Below, in pieces: positions 24,171-32,851 of a DNA stretch of 44,765 nt; position 1 is the first letter of the stretch; the number at the start of each line of letters is the position of its first letter. Source of the stretch: Streptomyces phaeofaciens (GTDB lineage: Bacteria > Actinomycetota > Actinomycetes > Streptomycetales > Streptomycetaceae); assembly GCF_014648915.1 (NCBI RefSeq), contig NZ_BMSA01000045.1, forward strand, positions 1-44,765. The letters run 5' to 3'. The notes beneath the pieces were generated by a model, which ran no database searches, was not told the DNA's origin, and saw only the letters and a list, made by a program, of their open reading frames with translations. Both the position numbers and the translations under genes were made by a program.

Positions 24171-25000
24171 CCGGTTTGCCTGCGTGGAGGTCTCCCGGCT
24201 GGCGGTGGCCGGAAGGAGCCGTGGTTGAACCGACAGTCACTGTTCCAGTCCTCCCATGGCTGGGTCTCGGCAGCGTGGGCCGCACGCTGCGCCGGGCGGG
24301 TGGAACGAGGATGGGCGGCCGATGCGTTGGTCGAGGAGCCGAAGAACTTCTTCAGCTCATCCCGTGTCTGCGGGCTTACGTTGAGGCTGCCTGACGAGGG
24401 GTTAGCAGCGGGGATGATCGCGCCGCCGAACATGGCGTGGGTGTCGGGGGCCAGGCTGCCGTCACGGTTGTCTCGCAGAGACTCCCACTCGCCGGGATCG
24501 GAGGCCAGCTCGTCGGTGAACTCGCCGTTGACCGCCACGACGTGGTTGCGACAGTTGCGGTTGGTGTCCTCGGAGGCGGCCTTCGTGGGGTCGCCGACGA
24601 TGCCGCGCAGTTTGTGTATGGGTGTGTGGGGGCTGATCAGCTCACCGCTGTTGTTCTCCTTGTAGTGGCGGGTGGTCTCCATGGCGACGGTGACCGGCAG
24701 GTCGTTCTTGAATGCTCCGGCAAGCAGTTTGGCAGCCTTGGACCCGGTCTGGACCGGTCTGTGGGAGTCGTGCTTCACGCCCACCGACTCGGCGTCGAAA
24801 GTGATTTGGCCGGTCTTCAGCGGGCCGTCGTCGGTGGCCTTGGTCTTCTCCTTGTAGGCGGCGACGTTCACGTCGGCATGCTCGCGGATGTACACGCTCG
24901 GGCCAGCTCGGACGGTCTGGCCGTCAGGACCTGCGGCAGCACGTGCCTTCTTCTCGTACGCGATGAACGGACGGCCCTTGGCCGGCGGCTCGTACACCAT
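24167..25000 (-). CDS. Hypothetical protein heading the RusA/Wbl operon
   Basis: This 277-aa hydrophilic protein starts MVYEPPAKGRPFIAYEKKAR at an ATG with AGAGGAG 9 nt upstream. Recognisable features are limited: VAMETTRHYKENNSGELISP, NCRNHVVAVNGEFTDELASD, MFGGAIIPAANPSSGSLNVS and RDELKKFFGSSTNAS. There is no membrane segment. The last ~40 residues are Arg/Pro-rich and may have changed frame. It is the first gene of a minus-strand run with 4-nt overlaps leading to RusA and the Wbl-HTH protein. The family is unknown to me; plasmid maintenance or transfer is only a guess. Confidence 0.55.
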   Translation of the reverse strand: MVYEPPAKGRPFIAYEKKARAAAGPDGQTVRAGPSVYIREHADVNVAAYKEKTKATDDGPLKTGQITFDAESVGVKHDSHRPVQTGSKAAKLLAGAFKNDLPVTVAMETTRHYKENNSGELISPHTPIHKLRGIVGDPTKAASEDTNRNCRNHVVAVNGEFTDELASDPGEWESLRDNRDGSLAPDTHAMFGGAIIPAANPSSGSLNVSPQTRDELKKFFGSSTNASAAHPRSTRPAQRAAHAAETQPWEDWNSDCRFNHGSFRPPPAGRPPRRQTG

Positions 25001-25622
25001 GTGAGCTGGCTCCTCTGTTGTGGATCAACGGGGCTCAGACTCCGGCCGATCGGGCCGTACAGCGAGCTCTCGCGAAAATCCATCGGATGGGCCGTCAGCG
25101 GGCTTCCACTACCTCTCGTCCGGCCTGGTCAGAGACGGAACAAGGCAGCGAGACTTGCGTAGTATCCACGGTGAGGGTGCCGGGCGAGGCAACCTCGTCA
25201 GCATGCCAGAGACTGCGAAGCAGGCACGTACTCCCCAATGTGGGATGTGTTCGGAACGCTGCAGCAGTCCGGCATCGGGTGGCCTGGTCCCCACTAGCCC
25301 GCGGCGTCGCTTGCGGCACGAGCCGCGTGCCCACGCCCAGCGCAGTTGCCGAGCCAAGTACTAACGGATACCGGTACTGGCGAATATGCTGCATCGGCGT
25401 CCGAGATGATGTAACACTCATCCACGTCTCCCCGTGAGGCGATGACGCCAAGCCCGGTCACTGTTGGCCTAGGAACCTACTGACCGCGCCAGGCGCCGTC
25501 CACGTCGGCCTTGCTCGACGTGAAACGCAAACTGACCGTTGAGTGACCGAGGGTGAAGCCAGTCCTCCATCGAAGGACGGCACTCCGCCACCGAGCAGCG
25601 ATCATGCTGCATTGGACCTGCT
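25001..25622. other. Divergent intergenic region without a gene
   Basis: About 620 nt lies between the minus-strand operon start at 25000 and the XRE gene at 25768. It is noticeably less GC-rich in patches (around 25365-25440). Frames on both strands are unconvincing. It should contain the promoters of both flanking transcripts. Confidence 0.4.
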
Positions 25623-25638
25623 GGTGTCAATTGTCACC
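25623..25638. promoter_or_regulatory. Near-palindromic operator candidate ahead of the XRE gene
   Basis: GGTGTCAATTGTCACC is symmetric at 14 of 16 positions and is AT-rich at the centre. It lies about 130 nt before the start of the XRE regulator. A related half-site, GATGTCACC, follows at about 25670. It may be the regulator's own operator. Confidence 0.4.
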
Positions 25639-25767
25639 ACGGCTTTGCCGGAGGCCTCTTAACCAACGCAGATGTCACCCCTCGTGTGAGGAGCAGCCTG
25701 GGGGCGTTAACCTGCTGACTGCCGCACATGCGGGTTTGCCGACCGAAGAGCAGGAGACCGCCCGTCT

Positions 25768-26487
25768 ATGGAGAACATCACCGAGCTGGAGGGCGTCGCG
25801 GCAGCCCTGGCGGCAGTACGGGCGGAGCTCGAAGGGTTGGGCCACACCCTCGATGTGATTCCGTTCGGTCGGCTCACCTACAAGACAGGTATCGCCGAGT
25901 CCACGATCCGCAAACTGTTTGCGGGAGAACCCGTCAGCCCGGACGAGGTCGACCCACCGTTCCAGGACCGCCTGCAGTTTCTCCTGAAGACCCGGCTCCA
26001 TCCCGACGGTCGGCCGTACAGCCGCCCCGAACTCGCTGAAGCTGCCCGCGTTGACAGGTCGATGATCACCAACCTCCTGAACGGCAAGCGCCAACCTGGG
26101 TTCGAGACCAGTAGAGACCTGGCGAAGCACTTCAAGGTCCCTGGCTTTTTCTCGATCGGTCCCGAGGAGGCGCTCCTCGCGGCCCTGGAACCTGTACTGG
26201 AACAGGCCCGCATGCTTGCGGAGCTCAAAGGGCACCAAGTCGAACGCGTCGCCCTGCGAGGGAGTACAGCTGGCAGTGATGAGCTGGCCCGCGAACTGAA
26301 CGCGGCCATTCACCAGGTACTGACGACCGCGCAGGCCATGAGACAGACGTCAGAGGAACCAGACGACGACCCCGAGCTGCGCGAACTCACCGACACAATG
26401 CGGTCCCTGCCGGCAAGTAGCCGTAAGGGCGTAATGGGCGCCCTGCGCAGCGCGGTGGGCCTCGCCAGAAACAACGACCAGGGATGA
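25768..26487 (+). CDS. XRE-type regulator with two HTH-like segments
   Basis: This 239-aa protein has a first HTH-like segment (GRLTYKTGIAESTIRKLFAG, about 34-53). It also has a clear XRE-type HTH (SRPELAEAARVDRSMITNLL then NGKRQPGFETSRDLAKHFKV, about 90-130). A C-terminal helical domain follows. The architecture and the HFKVPGFFSIGPEEALL ending of the HTH resemble the regulator at 30451 (YFKLDGQETYFTSAP), so the two look like paralogues. The ATG at 25768 has AGGAG 10-11 nt ahead. It lies at the distal end of the ImmA/MAB_1171c/synthase module, separated by an IS remnant, and may be that module's displaced regulator. Confidence 0.8.
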   Translation: MENITELEGVAAALAAVRAELEGLGHTLDVIPFGRLTYKTGIAESTIRKLFAGEPVSPDEVDPPFQDRLQFLLKTRLHPDGRPYSRPELAEAARVDRSMITNLLNGKRQPGFETSRDLAKHFKVPGFFSIGPEEALLAALEPVLEQARMLAELKGHQVERVALRGSTAGSDELARELNAAIHQVLTTAQAMRQTSEEPDDDPELRELTDTMRSLPASSRKGVMGALRSAVGLARNNDQG

Positions 26488-26529
26488 CGTCGTTGCTCTA
26501 TGCATTCGCGGGTGGGGCCGTTGGATGCA

Positions 26530-27080
26530 GACTGCTCGGGTGCCGGTGTGGGTAAGTTGGGGTCCGGTTTGGTGTTCGTCCCGTTTGAGCGGGTAGTTGG
26601 ACATCTTGCGTTCGACGACGCAGGGCTGGCTGCGCAGGCGTCTGTGCGTCAGGAGGCCTTCGAGCAGGTCACGCTGGGGCAGGACATGGGTTCTGACCAG
26701 CAGCTCAGGGGGGAAGTCTGCCCGGCGGGACGGACGCGCTGCGCCGGGCGGAGCACAGAGTTTCGGTGAAGGAGATCCGGTCGGCGTTCAGGCCCCGGGT
26801 GGCGGCGGTTCTGACCATCAGCTCATGCAGTGCGTGGTGGACGAGCAGGTGGGGCCCAGATCTGCTGCACGACACTGGCGGGGGCGTGCAGCTCAGTACG
26901 GTGCGGCTCCGCGTTGATGGGGCTTGAGCTCGGCGAAGACGGCTTCTGCTTCCCAACGGCCTTGGTGGGGCGCGGCCAGCTGGCGGGCGGGCATCGCTCA
27001 GGGTGGTCACCAGCCGGTACTCGGCCGCCCGGCCGGCGACCGTGCGTTGCCGTCCAGGCCATGGCGCGGTCAGCCACTGA
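26530..27080 (-). pseudogene. IS4-type transposase C-terminal remnant
   Basis: Minus-strand frames read EYRLVTTLSDARPPAGRA, then LLVHHALHELMVRTAATRGL, NADRISFTETLCSARRSASV and finally KMSNYPLKRDEHQTGPQ. This is the C-terminal third of an IS4-family DDE transposase common in Streptomyces. Several frame changes are needed to follow it, and the N-terminal catalytic Asp blocks are missing. No inverted repeats were found. It sits exactly between the XRE gene and the isoprenoid-type synthase gene, so an insertion may have split a former module. Confidence 0.65.
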
Positions 27081-27081
27081 G

Positions 27082-28020
27082 CTACTGCACTCGGCGCCGC
27101 TGGGTCCGTGCGGCACGGTACTGACGGGCCAGGACACGCATTGCGGCCAGCCCGGCCGGCCCTGCCCCGCGGTGCAGGATTCTTCCCCCCGAGCGCTGAA
27201 CCGTCAGGAGTCGAAGCTCCTGAACGGCGATCAAGGCTTCGAGGAACGGTCGGTACTCCGCCGCGACAAGAGAGGGCAGTACCCGGCATTCTGTGAGGGC
27301 GGCCTCAGCGGAATCGGTCTGCGCACGGACAAGGCGCTGCAGCGCAGGTACGCAGGCGTCCGACTTGCTGAGCACGGCCTCGAACTTCAGCCCGTATCGG
27401 GTCAGCTCCTCCTGCGGAATGCCGATGCGGCCCATCTCGGCGTCTTCGGACAGGTCGGCCAGGAAGTCGCAGCGTTGCCATCCTTCGATCAGCGCCCGGC
27501 ACCCTCTCACGAACGGCTCATCGGCGGCGGCGTCCGGGGCGGGCGCGACTAGCGAGGCAGTGAGCATCAGCGCAGGCAGTGAGTAACTGTCGATGTACGT
27601 CTGGAAGTCTGCCTCCGAGTCGAAGCCGGTCCAAGTGGCCTCGACCGCAGCGCCGTCGAGGAAGTCACGCACCCGTGCGGCCATGTGCGGGTGACGGCCT
27701 GCTGTGTCCCAGAGAGCCAGCAAAGCGGAATGAACGGGTGGTCCGCTCCCCTCAAGCGCGGCGGTGGTCTCCGCATCCCAGCGGCGGAGGGCCGCCTGGC
27801 GGGCGCGTACCTCTCCTGTATCGATCAGCTCGTCGGTGGCGTGCATGTACGCCACCGCGGCAATGACGGGCGGGTGAAGCCGCGCAGGCAGCAACAAGCG
27901 GGCCGCGACGTACTCGTGAGGCGCGAATCTTCGCACAAGCTTGCGCTGAACATCGTAGGCCCGTCGCAGGCGCGGATCAGCGATTCCAGCCCTCGTCAGG
28001 GCGGCTGCCCAGCGCATCAC
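27082..28020 (-). CDS. Squalene/phytoene-synthase-like enzyme
   Basis: This 312-aa, all-helical protein belongs to the trans-isoprenyl (head-to-head) synthase superfamily. The first Asp-rich motif is MHATDELIDTGE (D63/D67). The second is QRCDFLADLSEDAEMGRIGI (D185/D189/D193), which would bind Mg-diphosphate. The order and spacing fit squalene/phytoene synthases, which condense two prenyl diphosphates. The second motif (CDFLADLSED versus NxxRDxxED) is unusual, so substrate or activity may differ. The start is GTG at 28020, with ATG directly after it; the start codon overlaps the stop of the MAB_1171c gene. It is the third gene of an ImmA, MAB_1171c, synthase operon. Confidence 0.75.
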   Translation of the reverse strand: MMRWAAALTRAGIADPRLRRAYDVQRKLVRRFAPHEYVAARLLLPARLHPPVIAAVAYMHATDELIDTGEVRARQAALRRWDAETTAALEGSGPPVHSALLALWDTAGRHPHMAARVRDFLDGAAVEATWTGFDSEADFQTYIDSYSLPALMLTASLVAPAPDAAADEPFVRGCRALIEGWQRCDFLADLSEDAEMGRIGIPQEELTRYGLKFEAVLSKSDACVPALQRLVRAQTDSAEAALTECRVLPSLVAAEYRPFLEALIAVQELRLLTVQRSGGRILHRGAGPAGLAAMRVLARQYRAARTQRRRVQ

Positions 28021-29378
28021 GATGCTCCTGTCGTCAACGGTTCATCGGTTTGCGGAAGGGACCGGACTACCCGCAACGATGCGTCGACCATGGGATGGTC
28101 GAGCGCCCGAGCCACGCGTACCAGGCGCGGTCGCTCATTGGCGGCAGGCGTCTTCTTCCCCGGCACGTCAGGCACGGAACGCGGGCCGGCAGAGGGAGTA
28201 GAGACAGCGACCCCGTTCCCCGACTTGCGAGCAGTCTGCAGACGCTCCACTGCATCTCGTATGACTGCAGCTGTCGCGAGGGCGTCCAGTTCGGCTTCAG
28301 GCAGGCCCTTCTTGCCCAGGCCGAGCTTGCGTCGGAGCTCGTCGGTCTTCATGGCCTCCTCGTACAGGGCCTTGACCGAGTTCGCTGGCGATGACCGGGC
28401 CCAGGCACCCCGTTCGAGCTCCCGGAATCCGTCGAGGATCTCGATGACTTGGCGGGTGAGCGTCCAGCGGACGCCCAGGAGACGATGGGGCATAGGCTGC
28501 ATGGCGTCGGTTGACCCGGTTTCATAGTTGCTATCCCTCTGCCCCAGTGTGGAGTCGAGCGACAGCCTTTCATCTACTCTGGCGACGACAAGTTGCCACA
28601 ACGGTTGCAGAACCGCGATGTCCCGGCGCTCTGCGAGCCACTTACTTACCGCTGCGCCGCTCACTCCGTAGACCGTCATGACGGAACCCGCGACTCCGAA
28701 GCCAGACCCCATAACCCCCAGCGCGTCGAGCTGGTGATGACCAGTGGCAGCCGCAACGATCGCGGGTGCCGAGCAGACCACGTATCCGAACGTCACGAGC
28801 ATGCCGGCCCCGAACCAGCGAACAGCGTGCATGATCGCCTCATCGTCGATCTGCGCGCGCCGAGAACGACGCCAAGTACTCAATGTTCCGCAGGTGAGCA
28901 TGGTCAGGAAGACAGTGAGGAAGACCAGGACGTGCAAGTCGTCCACTTGGTCGGTGTTGAACTCCAGCGGAACAGCGGGCCCCTCGAGATCAGCACCGAC
29001 GAAGGCGATGATCATGGCCGTGAGGGAGAATCCGTAGGCAAGTGACCAGGCTGTAGTCAAACGACGCGCCCGCCACGACACGCCCTGCCGGGACGGCGTC
29101 CATAAGATCGTCAACAGGTGATTCATCCCGAAGCACGCCAGGATGCCGAGATAGATCGGCAGGGTAGGGAGCCACGGTTGGCCAACTGCCGAACCGAGGC
29201 TCCGGTACCCCAGCGGGGATGCCACCACGTAGACGATGCCGCCCACGGCGTGGACGGCAGTCTGCAGGGCAAACGAGGGAGAAGGTGCCCGCAGGAGGGC
29301 GAAACCCTTCCAGCACGCGACCGTCAGATAGAGGGACGCAATGAAGAAGTAGACGGCAGTCGCGGTGCTCTCAGACAC
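28017..29378 (-). CDS. MAB_1171c-family integral membrane protein (copy 1)
   Basis: This 453-aa protein starts VSESTATAVYFFIASLYLTV. The GTG at 29378 with GGAGG 6 nt upstream is well supported. About seven hydrophobic helices fill residues 5-250 (for example IYLGILACFGMNHLLTIL, GFSLTAMIIAFVGA, VLVFLTVFLTMLTCGTL). They are followed by a cytosolic half with RRLGLGKKG- and WQLVVARVDERL-type helices and a Pro/Ala-rich tail. The layout matches proteins annotated as MAB_1171c family putative transporter; their true role is unknown. It overlaps the ImmA gene by 8 nt and the synthase gene by 4 nt. A paralogue is encoded at 31664-32851. Confidence 0.75.
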   Translation of the reverse strand: MSESTATAVYFFIASLYLTVACWKGFALLRAPSPSFALQTAVHAVGGIVYVVASPLGYRSLGSAVGQPWLPTLPIYLGILACFGMNHLLTILWTPSRQGVSWRARRLTTAWSLAYGFSLTAMIIAFVGADLEGPAVPLEFNTDQVDDLHVLVFLTVFLTMLTCGTLSTWRRSRRAQIDDEAIMHAVRWFGAGMLVTFGYVVCSAPAIVAAATGHHQLDALGVMGSGFGVAGSVMTVYGVSGAAVSKWLAERRDIAVLQPLWQLVVARVDERLSLDSTLGQRDSNYETGSTDAMQPMPHRLLGVRWTLTRQVIEILDGFRELERGAWARSSPANSVKALYEEAMKTDELRRKLGLGKKGLPEAELDALATAAVIRDAVERLQTARKSGNGVAVSTPSAGPRSVPDVPGKKTPAANERPRLVRVARALDHPMVDASLRVVRSLPQTDEPLTTGAS

Positions 29379-29967
29379 CAGTCCTCCGGTGTGTGAAGGT
29401 GGTCGTGAAGCCGTGAGCCTCGGGCTGGCGAAGTGCGATATTGCGATCCACCATGACCGTCGCCCACGCCTCAACCTTTCGTTCGATTCGCGAGTCGTAA
29501 TGGGACCGCTCGAAGAAGGCAGTGACCGCGTCCGGGTGGAGTGCCGGCGCGATCTGAAGCGCCAGATCCCTCGACAGTGGGTTGCCGTCGCCCGTCTCGA
29601 GGGGCACCTCGGCATCCTCCGAATCATCGAAAAGGAGATGCCCCAATTCGTGCGCTATGGAGCTCAGTTGAGTCAGCTCGCTGGCCTTCCCATCGACGGC
29701 AACGAAGTCCCGCTCGGGAGTGGCGATGCAGAACGCGCTGACCCCCAACGGCAAGGCAAGGTACAGCACACTGATGGGCTTCCCCCGCCGGCGAGCCACT
29801 AGGTCAACCAGGCTGTCGATGTCCAGGACGTCCGCGAAACCAAAGTCCTTGCGGATCAGCCTGGCAGCCGCGCGCGCCTCGCGGAGTATGGCGAGCTGAC
29901 CCCGGACCCGAGCGGTCCAGCGCAACCCGTCCACCCGTCGGCGGCACGACCTCACCGTCGACTGCAT
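29371..29967 (-). CDS. ImmA/IrrE-type metallopeptidase (copy 1)
   Basis: This 198-aa protein has SSIAHELGHLLFDDSEDAEV, with the zinc motif HELGH at about 106-110. A later ERKVEAWATVMVDRNIAL segment supplies the third ligand (Glu162/166). The N-terminus (IRKDFGFADVLDIDSLVDLV) is typical of ImmA/IrrE proteins, which cleave an XRE-type repressor or act as toxin-like partners. The ATG at 29967 follows GGGGGAA at good spacing. No XRE gene lies directly upstream, but one on the opposite strand (30451) shares the intergenic region. It overlaps the MAB_1171c gene by 8 nt. Confidence 0.8.
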   Translation of the reverse strand: MQSTVRSCRRRVDGLRWTARVRGQLAILREARAAARLIRKDFGFADVLDIDSLVDLVARRRGKPISVLYLALPLGVSAFCIATPERDFVAVDGKASELTQLSSIAHELGHLLFDDSEDAEVPLETGDGNPLSRDLALQIAPALHPDAVTAFFERSHYDSRIERKVEAWATVMVDRNIALRQPEAHGFTTTFTHRRTGV

Positions 29968-30342
29968 CTCAGTTCCCCCATCGATCCAACCCCCTGCGGA
30001 ATTTCGTCGACCACAGCTTTGACTTCAGGGCCGAGAGCGATGTCCAGCAACCATGCTGGCAAGGTGAATCCAAGAAGGTCGTGAGCCGTACTCATGGAGC
30101 CCGAAAAAGTCCGATCCTTCGAGATCATCACGTTCTCTTCCGTCCAGTCGGCTACGTCACCAGAATTTCAGTTCGGTTCGCTTGGACTGCCTTCGTATGT
30201 TGGGTCCATGACATGCACGTAGGGGCACGACAAAACCCTTCCTGGGGGTTTCTCTGATTGGGCGACCCAAGGCTGATCACGTGGAGTGCCCGGGCAAGCG
30301 TCCTCTGCTACCCCCGGATCTTGCTACGCGACAACCGCAGGT
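29968..30342. other. Divergent intergenic region between the two ImmA modules
   Basis: About 375 nt shows no gene on either strand. It contains AAACCC-TTCCTGG-GGGTTT near 30229-30247, a short hairpin-capable repeat. The promoter for the minus-strand module must lie here. The plus-strand control region follows at 30343-30412. Confidence 0.45.
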
Positions 30343-30412
30343 GTCAACGATCGTCCTCACGGGCGCCAACGATCGTTGGCAACAGGGCAGTTGTCCCGTA
30401 GTGTGCGGGACA
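30343..30412 (+). promoter_or_regulatory. Promoter and repeated operator of the XRE-ImmA-MAB_1171c operon
   Basis: A sigma-70-like promoter fits well: TTGGCA (30376-30381), 17 bp, TAGTGT (30399-30404). The -35 lies inside a perfect 16-bp palindrome, GCCAACGATCGTTGGC (30365-30380). Its core CAACGATCGT is repeated at 30345-30354, 22 bp away, so the two sites fall on the same helix face. TGTCCCG (30392-30398) and CGGGACA (30406-30412) form a third inverted repeat around the -10. The arrangement points to repression by the XRE protein encoded 39 nt downstream. Confidence 0.65.
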
Positions 30413-30450
30413 CGACAAGACGGTGATCGACACCCCTCGGGAGCACATCG

Positions 30451-31062
30451 GTGGAACTGCCTCTCGACGAGACTCTGAGGCGCCTTGAACGACGCATCAC
30501 TGAAGGCAAGCTAGACCGGCGGAAGATCCTCAACCCTGGCGAACTGGCCGCGAAGACCTCCCTTCCCTTGGCCACGGTTCAAGCCCTGCTGCGGGGCAAA
30601 GGTGTACCGGAAGAGCCCTTCAAGGTGCAGGTTACAGGGCGCATCGCCACTTTCCTGACGATGTACATGAATAGGGACGAGAAGAGCAAAAAGACCGAAA
30701 CGCAACTCGTTGCGGAGCTGCACCAGAACTTGGGGCTCTCCAAAGAGTGGGTGCGTCAGATCGTCCGGGGTCAGAAAGTGCCCAGCTCAGAGGCCCTGCA
30801 TGAGCTGGCCGTGTACTTCAAATTGGACGGTCAGGAGACCTATTTCACCAGTGCGCCGGCCACCGCCCTCAACCGCGAGCTGACCCGAATCCTGCACCGC
30901 TATGAGGCACCTGAGCGGGACCCGATCGACGCGCTCATGGAGAGGTGGGGCGTGAAAAGCACCGACATGCGGCTCCACGGCGGCGGAGGCAAGAACAAGG
31001 AGGAGATCGCACGACTCCTGGAGGCGGTCTTCAAGACAGTGCTCCCCCAGGAGGACCAGTGA
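30451..31062 (+). CDS. XRE-type regulator of the second ImmA module
   Basis: This 203-aa protein starts GTG at 30451 with GGGAG 8 nt upstream. It has two HTH-like segments: NPGELAAKTSLPLATVQALL (about 29-48) and GLSKEWVRQIVRGQKVPSSE (about 95-114), the latter followed by ALHELAVYFKLDGQETYFT. The C-terminus is helical and basic or Gly-rich (HGGGGKNKEEIARLLEAVF). It is a probable repressor of its own operon and likely the substrate or partner of the ImmA/IrrE protein encoded next, whose GTG start overlaps this stop (GTGA). It is paralogous to the protein at 25768. Confidence 0.85.
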   Translation: MELPLDETLRRLERRITEGKLDRRKILNPGELAAKTSLPLATVQALLRGKGVPEEPFKVQVTGRIATFLTMYMNRDEKSKKTETQLVAELHQNLGLSKEWVRQIVRGQKVPSSEALHELAVYFKLDGQETYFTSAPATALNRELTRILHRYEAPERDPIDALMERWGVKSTDMRLHGGGGKNKEEIARLLEAVFKTVLPQEDQ

Positions 31063-31664
31063 GCAAGCGGTTCATGAAGGCACTGCTTGCTGAGCTGGCC
31101 GAGGACGCGATCAAGCGCATCACGGTGCCGGCCGATGCCGAGGACGTGATGCACGCGTTCTGCCAAGCGATGAGCGACCGCAATAAGAGGCCGGTCAACC
31201 TGGTTTTCCGCACGTTTCCCCCGGACCTGCCCATCTCTGGGCTGCGCCTGGAGCTTGCGGAACAGACCCTCATCGTGGTCGCCGAGGGAATGAACCCCCA
31301 GGCGCAGGTCGTCATCTTCGGGCACGAGCTGGCCCACGGCTTTCTGGGCCACCGTGGACATAACGCCCCGGGCATGTCGGCGGCCGCCCGCGGAGTCTCC
31401 ACGGATTCGTCCGATGATGCCGTCCGGCGCGCTGTCGAACTCGTCATGGCCTCCGACAAGCTGCCCCAGGAAGCGGTCACGGCGGTCGCGGCCCGCTGCG
31501 ATTCGGCAGACGACGAGGAAAGCGATGCAGAATCCTTTGGCATGCTCCTCTGCGCCGCAGTGCGCGACTGGATTACCGGGCCGCACGCGCGGCGTCGACC
31601 CAGCGCATCGACGGTGGAAGGCCGGCTTGAGCTGACTATGAGCCCCAGAGGACGTGTCCTTTGA
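31059..31664 (+). CDS. ImmA/IrrE-type metallopeptidase (copy 2)
   Basis: This 201-aa protein has the zinc motif in QVVIFGHELAHGFLGHRGHN (HELAH at about 89-93) and acidic DDEESDAESFGMLLCAAV later, which should supply the third ligand. The GTG start at 31059 has GGAGG 5 nt upstream and overlaps the XRE stop. The linker between motifs (MSAAARGVSTDSSDDAVRRA) is longer and more acidic than in copy 1. By analogy with ImmA/ImmR pairs it would cleave or relieve the XRE repressor on a signal. It is coupled to the membrane-protein gene (stop and ATG overlap as TGATG), suggesting that the signal passes through that protein. Confidence 0.8.
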   Translation: MSKRFMKALLAELAEDAIKRITVPADAEDVMHAFCQAMSDRNKRPVNLVFRTFPPDLPISGLRLELAEQTLIVVAEGMNPQAQVVIFGHELAHGFLGHRGHNAPGMSAAARGVSTDSSDDAVRRAVELVMASDKLPQEAVTAVAARCDSADDEESDAESFGMLLCAAVRDWITGPHARRRPSASTVEGRLELTMSPRGRVL

Positions 31665-32851
31665 TGGAGAACTTCCACATCCCGTACATGCTGCCCACGA
31701 TGCTGCTCTTCGGGGCCCTGGTACTCAAGGCCCCGACGCTGTTACGCGCCTGGCGTGACCCCGACGTGCGTGCGACCACGCTGCTCCTGCTGTGGGCGTC
31801 GGCCGTCCTGGTCGTGATCACCCCCATCAACATCCACAGGCTCAACGTGATCACCGGCGTCCCCAACATCGCCGCACCGTGGGCCTACAGCTTCCTCACG
31901 GCGTTCTGCGCCACGGGTCTGACCATGATCATGCGCTGGCGAGAGCCTCCTTCGAACCGCCGCCGCCGCCGAATGATCGCCATCTACTGGATCTACGCGG
32001 GCATCGGCCTCGGCCTGTGGAGCACCTTCCTCCTCGCGGACGTGCCCGAGCCGCGCATCTACGACCTCGACACTTACTACGCGAGCACCCCATGGATGCG
32101 GGAACACATCCTGCTATACGTGCTCGCTCACGCAGTGTCAAGCCTGGTTGCAGCTGGCATGCTGTGGAAGTGGTACCCCGCGATCGCGAAGGGATGGGTC
32201 AAGTCCGGCGTCGTCTGTCTCCAGATCGGCTACGCCCTCGGCTTGGCTTTCGACATAGCCAAGTTGATCGCCGTCAGCGCACGCTGGACCGGGCACGATC
32301 TCGACGTCTTCAGCACGAAGGTCGCGCCCCCCTTCGCCCTGCTGGAAGCAGTCCTGGTGGCTTTGGGGTTCATCATTCCGCAGGCAGGACCCGCAGTGCT
32401 GAAGTACCTGCGTGACCAGCGCGACTACTACCGGCTGCGCGTCCTGTGGCGCGCCATCCGCGTCACACGGGCCGCAGCAGCCACCGCCAACTTCGGCCTC
32501 TGGACCCCGCTCGACCTCCGGCTGATCCAACGTCAGCAGCGCATCTATGACGCCCTGCGCGTCCTCGCCCCCTTCGTGGACCACGCCGATTATCAGCGGC
32601 ACTACGAAGCAGCCGTCGCCGAGCACGGCGAGGAGTGCGCCCGCGGGCAGGCCGGCGCCATCACCATCCTGGACGCCCTCAGCGCCTACACCGCCAACAC
32701 CCCGCTCCACACGGGCGACACACCCCCGCAGATCGGCCCCGAGATCACCAGCCACGTCGATGCCATCGGTTGGGCAATGCAACACCCTCGCCTGCTCGAC
32801 CGCACGCGCCAGCGCGCAACCTTCACAGAGAGCCACACCGAACATGTCTGA
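31664..32851 (+). CDS. MAB_1171c-family integral membrane protein (copy 2)
   Basis: This 395-aa protein begins MENFHIPYMLPTMLLFGALV. Helices include LLLLWASAVLVVITPINI, YSFLTAFCATGLTMIM, MIAIYWIYAGIGLGLW, YVLAHAVSSLVAAGML, SGVVCLQIGYALGLAFDIA and LEAVLVALGFIIP. A cytosolic domain follows (RDQRDYYRLRVLWRAIRVTR, DLRLIQRQQRIYDALRVL). The pattern of seven helices plus a helical tail matches copy 1 at 28017-29378. The family is annotated as putative transporter without proof; a membrane sensor is equally possible given the ImmA partner. ATG 31664 is preferred over TTG 31661. The end overlaps the FAD enzyme gene by 8 nt. Confidence 0.8.
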   Translation: MENFHIPYMLPTMLLFGALVLKAPTLLRAWRDPDVRATTLLLLWASAVLVVITPINIHRLNVITGVPNIAAPWAYSFLTAFCATGLTMIMRWREPPSNRRRRRMIAIYWIYAGIGLGLWSTFLLADVPEPRIYDLDTYYASTPWMREHILLYVLAHAVSSLVAAGMLWKWYPAIAKGWVKSGVVCLQIGYALGLAFDIAKLIAVSARWTGHDLDVFSTKVAPPFALLEAVLVALGFIIPQAGPAVLKYLRDQRDYYRLRVLWRAIRVTRAAAATANFGLWTPLDLRLIQRQQRIYDALRVLAPFVDHADYQRHYEAAVAEHGEECARGQAGAITILDALSAYTANTPLHTGDTPPQIGPEITSHVDAIGWAMQHPRLLDRTRQRATFTESHTEHV

